Below, piece by piece: positions 1 through 5,820 of a stretch of 14,378 bases of DNA. The DNA is taken from assembly GCA_030591745.1 (NCBI GenBank), contig JAUVAM010000018.1:1-14378 (forward strand), written 5' to 3'. Each line of letters begins with the position of its first letter. The stretch's first letter is position 1. Position numbers and translations under genes: made by a program. The DNA comes from Deltaproteobacteria bacterium (GTDB lineage Bacteria > Myxococcota > B64-G9). The notes under the pieces were generated by a model. That model made no database searches, had not been told where the DNA came from, and was given only the letters and a program-made list of their open reading frames with translations.

Positions 1-405
1 AAGCCGGACTCATCCGATCAGGAAGTCCTGGATTACGTGCGCGAGCCATTGAAAGAGATCCGGCCTCTGCTCAGAAAATGCTATCAGCGCCATGTCGACG
101 ATGTGGAAGAGATCGGCGGCGTCATCACCATGGTCTTTACCATCGTGAGCGACGAGGAACTGGGCGGCCTCATCGAAACTTCGGAGACCGTCGGCGACGG
201 TCCGGTGACGGCGTCCGAGAGCCTGGCCGAATGCCTGCGGGAGTCCATGTACGCCATGCGCCTGCCAGCGCTGTCTGGCGTCAAGCGCATCCGCATGGAG
301 ATGCCCATTATCCTGACCACCCCCGCCACCTTGGAGCAGGTCAAGCAGATCCCGCGACGGACTCCGAAAATCCAGGTCATCGGCTACGAGGAGGAGACGC
401 AGTGA
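1..405 (+). CDS. AgmX/PglI C-terminal-like domain protein, 5'-truncated
   Basis: The reading frame is open from base 1, so the gene begins before the window; the GTG at 37 is probably internal. The visible 134 residues have the pattern of the AgmX/PglI C-terminal domain: a helix with a conserved Arg/Lys-Cys-Tyr (RKCYQRH, bases about 73-93), a Gly-Gly turn, a beta strand (VITMVFTIVSDE), then a 'S-LAECLRESMYAMRLP' helix and strand (about 223-273), and a final strand rich in hydrophobics. In the family this domain sits at the C terminus of envelope proteins, some linked to gliding motility or TonB-like systems. Its function is not established here. The stop codon overlaps the start of the next gene (GTGA at 402-405), so the two are probably one operon. 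The domain assignment is from pattern recognition and the full architecture cannot be seen. Confidence 0.6.
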   Translation, partial: KPDSSDQEVLDYVREPLKEIRPLLRKCYQRHVDDVEEIGGVITMVFTIVSDEELGGLIETSETVGDGPVTASESLAECLRESMYAMRLPALSGVKRIRMEMPIILTTPATLEQVKQIPRRTPKIQVIGYEEETQ

Positions 406-1121
406 AAGCCCGGATTTTGACGTTTTTAGTCCTTTGGTTGGCCCTCGCTTCGGCGGCCTGCCAGAAAGAGCCTGCCCCCCAGCCTGAAATCAGAACGGGG
501 AAGCTGTCCGGCCGGGTCCTGGTCAACGACACGCCAGCCTTGGAGTGGAGCGTTCGCCTGGAAAGGGATGGAGAGAAAATCGGCCTAGTCGATACCGATG
601 TCGAAGGCAATTATGCCTTCGAGAGCGTCCCCGTCGGCCGCTACTCCCTGTTGGCTTACAAGTTCATCCACAAGCACATGGTGGGCCAGCGAAGCGTCGC
701 CGAAGTCAAGGTGGGTGACGAGAGCCGGGTGGACATCGCCCTGCGCGAAGGGGACCTGGAGCTCCAAGTCAATTTGGAAAAGGCGCTCCAGGACCATGAG
801 GAGGGCTTGATCCACCTCTTCGGTGAGAGGGCGGCGATCAAGACAGGCGCAGAGCTTTTCAAGCACAACAAAACAACCATGGCCCCTGTCCGCATGAGGA
901 TCTGCGAAGCGAAAGCGCCATGTACCTTTTCCGCACTCACCCCCGGCGACTACACGGCCTGCTTCAGCCCCCTGGGCATGACCTCGGAACAATGGAATGC
1001 CCAAGGGCCGATGGAAGAACGCTTCCAGAAACTCAAGGTTTGCTGTTCAGGCATTCGAGTTGATGGAAAGCCAGAAGGCCGGGGGATCGAATTCACCAAC
1101 TGCAGCGAGCCCACCCAATAG
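402..1121 (+). CDS. predicted lipoprotein with carboxypeptidase-regulatory-like (prealbumin-type) fold
   Basis: Starts at a GTG that overlaps the previous stop (GTGA). The frame is open further upstream but that part only shadows the previous gene. The 239-residue product has a lipoprotein-like leader: Lys-Ala-Arg, a hydrophobic core, and LALASAAC with Cys20 as the likely lipidated residue. The -3 residue is Ser, which is not ideal. Residues about 33-115 match the beta-sandwich pattern of carboxypeptidase regulatory-like domains (GKLSGRVLV, then DTDVEGNYAFESVPVGRYSL). A second similar module may follow, with PGDYTACFSP at about 181-190. Later cysteines (168, 174, 187, 214, 215, 234) could form disulfides. 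It probably sits in the periplasm or outer membrane beside the product of the preceding gene. No enzymatic motif is visible and the specific role is unknown. Confidence 0.7.
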   Translation: MKARILTFLVLWLALASAACQKEPAPQPEIRTGKLSGRVLVNDTPALEWSVRLERDGEKIGLVDTDVEGNYAFESVPVGRYSLLAYKFIHKHMVGQRSVAEVKVGDESRVDIALREGDLELQVNLEKALQDHEEGLIHLFGERAAIKTGAELFKHNKTTMAPVRMRICEAKAPCTFSALTPGDYTACFSPLGMTSEQWNAQGPMEERFQKLKVCCSGIRVDGKPEGRGIEFTNCSEPTQ

Positions 1122-1131
1122 TCTAAATCGA

Positions 1132-1183
1132 GGGGACGGAGGCAGGGTCAGAAATATCAAGGGTCTCGGCGACCCCCGTCCCC
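1132..1183. repeat. REP-like palindromic element
   Basis: GGGGACGG at 1132-1139 is the exact reverse complement of CCGTCCCC at 1176-1183. Directly inside the right arm GACCC (1171-1175) can pair with GGGTC at 1161-1165 or at 1145-1149, so two alternative folds are possible. It lies 10 bases after the stop of the plus-strand lipoprotein gene and upstream of the 3' end of a convergent gene, a typical site for REP elements. Palindromes with GGGGAC...GTCCCC ends are often found near REP-associated tyrosine transposase genes (established knowledge, recalled); no such transposase is in this window. As RNA it could also act as a 3' stabiliser between the convergent genes; it has no T tract, so it is not a standard terminator. 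Confidence 0.55.
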
Positions 1184-1234
1184 GAAATTCGCGCCGCGTT
1201 ACTGGAAAAGCTAAAGGCCCGCCGCAAAGACTGA
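1184..1234 (+). pseudogene. possible 3' remnant of a gene (16 codons plus stop)
   Basis: Immediately after the REP-like palindrome, one frame reads EIRAALLEKLKARRKD followed by TGA. The run is amphipathic and basic-ended, like the natural C terminus of a protein. The frame reaches back only to a TAA at 1124-1126 and has no plausible start or ribosome binding site, so it is not an intact gene. It may be the tail of a gene replaced by the palindrome, or chance. The remaining bases to 1248 show nothing else. Confidence 0.2.
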
Positions 1235-1248
1235 GAACATGTAACTGC

Positions 1249-1887
1249 TCAACCAACCGTCGAGGGATCGTCGCTTATCAATACCATGCTTTCGGCCGGC
1301 TTGTTGATCACCAGCTGTCGTTTGCCGCTGGAATCTTTGGTCCATCGGCCTCTTCCGAAAACGGCCACCCTCTCGCCGGCTTCGATGACGCCTTCGTGGT
1401 AACGGATGGACTTATTGAAACCCAAAAAGCCTGTGCTCGTTTTTCCGTAATGCGTCAGAAGCTCTTCGAGATCGAACGAGGCGTCGTTGAAAGTACCCGA
1501 GCGGGCGTGCGAATCTTTGACCACCGCTACCTTGCTTTGCCCGGTTTCGACTATCGCCCGGCCGGTCCCGTCGTCGATGATGAAGTCAACCGTCCTGGTG
1601 TCCTCAATGATTTTGACCCAACGGTTACTATTGCCCGAGCGTTTATTCTGCTCTACCTTGAGGTGATAGTGGGCACATGGCCGCTTCGATAGCGGGGAAG
1701 AGAGTTCTTCCAGCAGCCGAACCTCACCGACCAGACGGGCTTCAGCGCCGTCTGTGAAATCCCCGATGCTCAACTTGGGTGCCTTGCGCAATGCGCGTTT
1801 GACGCGGGCGTCTTTGTTGAAAAATAGGATCATCACGACAATGAAGATGACGACAGCCCCTATGGCGAATAAATATTCGGTTTCCAT
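1249..1887 (-). CDS. membrane-anchored GIDE-domain protein (E3 ligase-like domain, no RING)
   Basis: 212 residues, ATG start preceded by a strong AAGGAG about seven bases upstream. Residues 6-23 form one hydrophobic membrane segment at the N terminus, followed by a basic stretch (KDARVKRALRK), so the body is likely cytoplasmic. Residues about 50-125 match the GIDE domain (Pfam 'E3 ubiquitin ligase', from eukaryotic MUL1/MAPL): ELSSPLSKRPCAHYHLKVEQ, then WVKIIEDTRTVDFIIDDGTG, then a Val-rich strand. A further strand with AGERVAVFGRGRW lies near 170-182. The RING finger that makes the eukaryotic protein a ubiquitin ligase is absent, as in other bacterial members, so the 'ligase' name should not be read as function. 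It is convergent with the lipoprotein gene and divergent from the large TULIP-like gene. Role unknown. Confidence 0.75.
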   Translation of the reverse strand: METEYLFAIGAVVIFIVVMILFFNKDARVKRALRKAPKLSIGDFTDGAEARLVGEVRLLEELSSPLSKRPCAHYHLKVEQNKRSGNSNRWVKIIEDTRTVDFIIDDGTGRAIVETGQSKVAVVKDSHARSGTFNDASFDLEELLTHYGKTSTGFLGFNKSIRYHEGVIEAGERVAVFGRGRWTKDSSGKRQLVINKPAESMVLISDDPSTVG

Positions 1888-2013
1888 TTGGTCTTCTCCT
1901 TATCATCTTGAATGATGATCCTGACTTACCATTAAATCAACTATTCAAGATCCCATTCAGACAGATCCGTGTTAGGCTGTAACAGTTAAATTGATTTCTC
2001 AGTGGAGGCTTCC
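1888..2013. promoter_or_regulatory. divergent intergenic region with inverted repeats
   Basis: This 126-base AT-richer gap separates the GIDE-domain gene (minus) from the TULIP-like gene (plus) and must hold both promoters. A perfect hairpin, ATCATC-TTGAAT-GATGAT, lies at 1902-1919, right upstream of the minus-strand ribosome binding site. A second inverted pair, ATCTTGAAT (1905-1913) and ATTCAAGAT (1943-1951), shares bases with it. On the plus strand TTGAAT (1908-1913) with TTAAAT 18 bases later is a weak promoter candidate that overlaps the repeats. GGAGG at 2004-2008, five bases before ATG 2014, is the ribosome binding site that sets the plus-strand start. Confidence 0.45.
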
Positions 2014-4338
2014 ATGAAGTTCAAGGCCCGTAAACCTTGGTTTCGTCTTGCGATTACTTTGGCCGTTGTCATCGGCGGCTTTGCTTGCGGAGACACCGGC
2101 TGTGACTGCGTCACGCCTCTGGAAGAACCCATGGCCGAAGAACACAAGCTTTACGACTCGGTCCAAACCCGACTCACGCCCCATGCCCTGACCTTCATCG
2201 AAGACAACCTGGTGCCCATCATGGAGACCTTCCTGGGTCCCGATGGCCTCAGCTTCGACATCCCGCGAGTGAGCGACGGCGTGGAGATTTTGTTCCTCAC
2301 TTACAACTACACCATCTGCACCAACGGCTGTACCATCACCGCCGAGATCCTCTCCACCGACATCACCCCTCGTGCGCCCAACTACCTGGACCTGCATGCC
2401 GTGGTCAACATCACCGGATCCATCGACATCGAAGGCAGCTTGGCATTTGAATGCACGGTGCCCCTGCACGCCATCAACAAAGACATTGACGTAACCATCA
2501 GCCTGCCCATCGATGGCCGCGACAATCTGATGACCTTCGACGTGGAGAGTGTCGACTTCGAGATCACCACCGCGGACTACAGCTTCGACGACTGCAATAT
2601 TTGGGTCTTGCCGGTGGATTGGCTTTTGGACTGGCTGCAGGATCTATTGACCGACACCCTCAATGACCAGATCCAGGATCAACTCGACAGCACCTTGGAT
2701 GAAATGCTTTACGCGTCCATCTGCCTGCCGGATGACTTCTACAGTGGCGGCTGCCCTTCGGGCTCGAGCCCGGCAGGGGGCTTCTGCGTGGACGCCGGCG
2801 GTTGCCGCATCAAGCCTTTGGGCATGGTGGGTACGCTGGACGTCGGCGAATTGACCACGGATGTCATGCCCGGCATGGACGCCCAACTCGATCTCTTTGT
2901 GGCCGCGGGCCAGGAAGAAAGCGTGGATGCGCGTCCCCTGGTGGTCTCCGGCGGCGTTGAAATGCGCATGATCGGTGGGGCCGACAGCGAGCAAGATTCT
3001 TGCGTGCCCACGCCCAGCCCCCTCGAAGTCCCCAGCAATGACCCGCCGCCGCCCTTGATTTATCCGGTCGGCGACGTGATGCCCGACTCCGGCCAGAGCT
3101 ACATGGCGGCCATCGGCATCGCCGACGCCTTTTTGGATTGGTCCTTGTACAAGGCTTACCTGAGCGGCCTGGTCTGCTTGGAAATCGGCTCTGATTTGAC
3201 CGACCTGCTCAACTCGGGCACCTTGTCGGCGCTCTTGGGCTCCATCAACCACCTCACCGGCGGATTGAACACACCGGTCAAGCTGGTGATCAAGCCCCTG
3301 CACGTTCCTTACGCCGAGGTGGGTGCCGGTACCTTCACCGCCGAGGGCGAACTCGATGAGCCCCTGATCTGGATTTTCATGCCGGGCTTGGCCATGGACT
3401 TCTACATCATGGTCGACGAACGCTACGTTCGTGCGCTGACCTTGACCCAGGACGTAACGCTGAGCCTCAGCTTGCAGTTCAACCCGGACAACACGGTCAC
3501 GCCGCTCTTCGGCGAAGACAGCATCTTGATCGACAACGTGGTGGCCAGCAACTATGAGCTTCTGGCCGAGGACCCGGCCGCCTTGGAAAGCCTGGTGCCC
3601 ACCCTCATCGGCATCGCCATGCCCATGCTGACGGACGCCTTGCAACCCATCGCAATCCCGCCCATCGAAGGCTTCGAGCTGAACATCATCGAGATGGCCG
3701 GACACATGCCGCGGGCCGCCGAGCCTCAGTACCACGAGTACCTGGGCATGTTCGCCAACCTTTGCATGGAAGGCCAATGCCCCGTCCGCGGCCGGGACAC
3801 CCAGGTCAGCCTGCAAGAATTACGCGTGCCCAGCCTGGGCCAAATGTCCATCTTCGCACCCGGTGGCCCGACCCGGCCTGAGCTCGTCTTGCGCGTCGCC
3901 GCCGACGAAGGCCCCGAGGCCGAATTCAGCTTCCGCATCGACGGGGGCAACTGGCGCCTGTTCAAACGAGGCCCCGAGCTCATCGTGCGCGATCCCCTGC
4001 TCTCGCTCACGGGACGACATGTCATCGAAGTCCGAGCCCGCAGCATCGGTGATTACCGGTCTCTGGATCCAAGCCCCGCCCGCATCGACTTGGACATCCA
4101 GCCACGCGATGACGGCCTCAACTATGAGCCCGACTACAGCCCCAGCCAAGAAGCGCTGGATCGGCTGCTGAGCCCAGATGCCGACCACGGCCGCATGCAG
4201 AATCAACTGGAAGCCGATGAGGGCACGAACGAAAACGAAGACGAAGCCCACCTCGGCTGCAGCACCACAGGCGGCCTCCCCGGTGCCGGCCTGCTCTTGG
4301 CTCTCTTGGGGCTAGCGGCAATACGACGCCGCTATTGA
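2014..4338 (+). CDS. BPI/LBP-like (TULIP-fold) exported protein with Ig-like domain and MYXO-CTERM-type tail
   Basis: 774 residues from ATG 2014; an upstream in-frame GTG at 2002 overlaps the ribosome binding site and is rejected. Residues 1-25 are an export signal (KFKARKPWFR, hydrophobic core, GGFAC), perhaps lipidated at Cys25. Residues about 45-555 follow the order of the two-barrel lipid-binding protein BPI as I recall it: a long N-terminal helix (QTRLTPHALTFIEDNLVPIM); Cys194 and Cys237 flanking an amphipathic helix (VDWLLDWLQDLLTDTLNDQI), like the BPI disulfide around its barrel helix; a Pro-rich linker at 340-352; a second-barrel opening (MAAIGIADAFLDWSLY) like BPI's MVYLGLSDYFFN; and a final helix (LVPTLIGIAMPMLTDALQPI). 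Residues about 600-697 look Ig/Y_Y_Y-like (FSFRIDGGNW, GRHVIEVRAR). Residues 748-774 form a GCS, hydrophobic segment, RRRY tail of MYXO-CTERM type. Likely surface-exposed; lipid binding is inference. Confidence 0.7.
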   Translation: MKFKARKPWFRLAITLAVVIGGFACGDTGCDCVTPLEEPMAEEHKLYDSVQTRLTPHALTFIEDNLVPIMETFLGPDGLSFDIPRVSDGVEILFLTYNYTICTNGCTITAEILSTDITPRAPNYLDLHAVVNITGSIDIEGSLAFECTVPLHAINKDIDVTISLPIDGRDNLMTFDVESVDFEITTADYSFDDCNIWVLPVDWLLDWLQDLLTDTLNDQIQDQLDSTLDEMLYASICLPDDFYSGGCPSGSSPAGGFCVDAGGCRIKPLGMVGTLDVGELTTDVMPGMDAQLDLFVAAGQEESVDARPLVVSGGVEMRMIGGADSEQDSCVPTPSPLEVPSNDPPPPLIYPVGDVMPDSGQSYMAAIGIADAFLDWSLYKAYLSGLVCLEIGSDLTDLLNSGTLSALLGSINHLTGGLNTPVKLVIKPLHVPYAEVGAGTFTAEGELDEPLIWIFMPGLAMDFYIMVDERYVRALTLTQDVTLSLSLQFNPDNTVTPLFGEDSILIDNVVASNYELLAEDPAALESLVPTLIGIAMPMLTDALQPIAIPPIEGFELNIIEMAGHMPRAAEPQYHEYLGMFANLCMEGQCPVRGRDTQVSLQELRVPSLGQMSIFAPGGPTRPELVLRVAADEGPEAEFSFRIDGGNWRLFKRGPELIVRDPLLSLTGRHVIEVRARSIGDYRSLDPSPARIDLDIQPRDDGLNYEPDYSPSQEALDRLLSPDADHGRMQNQLEADEGTNENEDEAHLGCSTTGGLPGAGLLLALLGLAAIRRRY

Positions 4339-4345
4339 GCTCAAT
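4334..4345. other. perfect palindrome joining two convergent stop codons
   Basis: ATTGAGCTCAAT at 4334-4345 is a 12-base perfect palindrome. It contains the TGA of the plus-strand TULIP-like gene (4336-4338) and the TGA of the minus-strand M17-domain gene (4341-4343), separated by GC. No terminator stem with a T tract is seen on either side, so transcripts from the two strands probably run into each other. Confidence 0.6.
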
Positions 4346-4907
4346 CGTTTTCTTGATCTTGGCTTGAAACAGGCAGCATCCAGCGGACGTTCTTGTCCCG
4401 CTTGGCTTCTTCTTCGGCCAGCTCATGGTTCCGGCGGTCGGCCACCATGAGGGTAATCCGGCAAGCCGGATAGGCATTGTGCGCCACCTTGAGCAGAGCG
4501 TCCAAACCCTGCCGAGGGTCCAAGGGACCGGGGTTCACCCCGGGCATTTCCATGGCCAAGTGACTTGAACCCATCTTCTTGGCCGTCACCAACATCATGC
4601 GCACCACCGAACGGAAGGCGGCCAAATCCAGCGCCTGGCGCGGCCCCAAACCGAAAAGAAGCACGCGGGGTACCGGAATGCGCCCCGCCGTGTCGGTCAA
4701 CAAGACCTCATCCGCTTGACTCTTAAAGCTGCCGCTCTGCAGCATGCGACTCAATCGTCCGTTGAGGCGCCAATCGCAGTACCCCGCCGCACCCTTCAAG
4801 GGCCGGTCATCGTCGAACACGCCCAGAAGCAAGACATCGGCTTGCAGGTTGTCCAAGGCCTCAAGGCTGAAGATTTCGGCGCCCAGATCAAGCCGCGCCT
4901 TAGCCAT
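4341..4907 (-). CDS. orphan M17 leucyl-aminopeptidase N-terminal (macro-like) domain protein
   Basis: 188 residues, last gene of the large minus-strand operon; its ATG shares one base with the nusB stop (TGATG). The sequence matches the N-terminal domain of cytosol aminopeptidase (M17): VLLLGVFDDDRPLKGAAGYC, DWRLNGRLSRML, then DEVLLTDTAGRIPVPRVLLF with GLG at 86-88, and a helix-strand segment to about residue 157. The C-terminal metallopeptidase domain with its two-metal site is missing, so it cannot be an active aminopeptidase on its own. The stop is clean and the C terminus is charged, which suggests a true stand-alone protein rather than a truncated gene. Its 3' end lies 2 bases from the end of the convergent TULIP-like gene. 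Role unknown; the macro-like fold could bind a nucleotide or peptide. Confidence 0.72.
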   Translation of the reverse strand: MAKARLDLGAEIFSLEALDNLQADVLLLGVFDDDRPLKGAAGYCDWRLNGRLSRMLQSGSFKSQADEVLLTDTAGRIPVPRVLLFGLGPRQALDLAAFRSVVRMMLVTAKKMGSSHLAMEMPGVNPGPLDPRQGLDALLKVAHNAYPACRITLMVADRRNHELAEEEAKRDKNVRWMLPVSSQDQEND

Positions 4908-5311
4908 CAGTCCTTGCCCTCCGCCAATTTATCCAAAATGCCGTTGATGAAGGCCCAGGAGTCTTCGGCGCCGTAGCGTTTGGCGATCTCGATGGCCTCA
5001 TTCAGGGTGACGCGCTTGGGGACTTCGGCGATGTGGAACAATTCGTAAGCAGCCATGCGCAGGATGTTGCGGTCCACCACGGCCATTCGACCAATGCGCC
5101 AATGGGTGGACACTTCCTGGATGGCCTTGTCCAATTCTTCCAGGCGCTCGGCGGTGCCCAACACGATGCGTTCGGTGAACTCCTGGCCCGAATCGGGCTC
5201 CTCGTAAAATTCCCAATAGGACTCAAGAGCCTCCTGAATGGGAAGCTGACCCACCTCGCGAGAATAGAGGATTTTCAGCGCGGATTCTCTGGAACGACGA
5301 CGGATGCCCAT
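4907..5311 (-). CDS. nusB: transcription antitermination factor NusB
   Basis: 134 residues from ATG 5311. The frame extends to a TTG at 5335, but the family start (GIRRRSRESALKILYSRE) fits the ATG. NusB binds boxA RNA together with ribosomal protein S10 (NusE) and prevents premature termination in rRNA operons. The protein is all-helical, as expected: the Arg-rich N terminus with RxxA followed by L-YS is the RNA-binding part, ERIVLGTAERLEELDKAI is the central helix, and DRNILRMAAYELFHIAEVPK with LNEAIEIAKRYG, then 'SWAFINGILDKLAE', is the family's conserved C-terminal signature. Length is normal. It follows ribH by 33 bases, the usual ribH-nusB pairing. A GGAG lies about 10 bases upstream, a weak binding site, so translation may depend on coupling. 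Confidence 0.95.
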   Translation of the reverse strand: MGIRRRSRESALKILYSREVGQLPIQEALESYWEFYEEPDSGQEFTERIVLGTAERLEELDKAIQEVSTHWRIGRMAVVDRNILRMAAYELFHIAEVPKRVTLNEAIEIAKRYGAEDSWAFINGILDKLAEGKD

Positions 5312-5344
5312 AAACGAAATGCTCCAACACCCCAAGTTCGATAA

Positions 5345-5809
5345 TTACATGCTTCGATACAGCGAAGCCATTTCGATGGCGGCCTGGGCTGCTTCGAAGC
5401 CCTTGTTCCCCATCTTGGATCCACCACGCTCAATGGCCTGCTCCAGGCTTTCGGCGGTGATGACGCCCATGCCGATGGCGACTTCATGGGTCATGCTGAC
5501 CGAAGCCACGCCTTTGAAAACCTCGGCGGCGATCAGATCAAAGTGGGCCGTGCCGCCCCGGATCAACACGCCAAGACAAATGACTGCGTCGAAATCCTTG
5601 GAGGCGGCAAGCCTCGATACGAGGGCCGGTATCTCAAAAGTGCCCGGCACCCGATAGACCTGAATCTGCTTTTCTTCGGCACCGTGTCGCAGCAAGGCAT
5701 CCAGCGCGCCGTCCAGAAGCCGCTCACTGATGAAGCTATTGAACCGGCTCACCACAACAGCTACCTTGAGCCCGCTGGCGTCGAATTGGCCTTCGATGAT
5801 CTTGGGCAT
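5345..5809 (-). CDS. ribH: 6,7-dimethyl-8-ribityllumazine synthase (riboflavin synthase beta)
   Basis: 154 residues, ATG start with GGGAG five bases upstream. It condenses 5-amino-6-ribitylaminouracil with 3,4-dihydroxy-2-butanone-4-phosphate to give lumazine, the penultimate step of riboflavin synthesis, and usually forms pentamers or 60-mer capsids. Visible signatures: [12 protein letters not shown] with the aromatic Phe of the active site, [10 protein letters not shown] at 52-61, and [19 protein letters not shown] with catalytic His89. The late loop reads [13 protein letters not shown], a mild variant of the common AGTKAGNKG form but retaining the phosphate-contacting GNKG. The gene is 11 bases after ribBA, whose product supplies both precursors. 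Confidence 0.95.
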   Translation of the reverse strand: MPKIIEGQFDASGLKVAVVVSRFNSFISERLLDGALDALLRHGAEEKQIQVYRVPGTFEIPALVSRLAASKDFDAVICLGVLIRGGTAHFDLIAAEVFKGVASVSMTHEVAIGMGVITAESLEQAIERGGSKMGNKGFEAAQAAIEMASLYRSM

Positions 5810-5820
5810 GACGTCTCCCG

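Noticed and set aside
78..401. Upstream extension of the lipoprotein reading frame
   Set aside because: It overlaps the AgmX/PglI-like domain in another frame, has an Arg/His-rich shadow composition, and the GTG at 402 is followed by a lipoprotein leader.
2002..2013. GTG start for the TULIP-like gene
   Set aside because: These bases contain the GGAGG that serves ATG 2014; the signal peptide begins naturally at MKFKARK.
2644..3816. 390-codon open frame on the minus strand inside the TULIP-like gene
   Set aside because: It is antisense to a gene with clear domain logic and is His/Gln/Asp/Val-rich, as expected from reading GC-rich coding DNA backwards; no family is recognisable.
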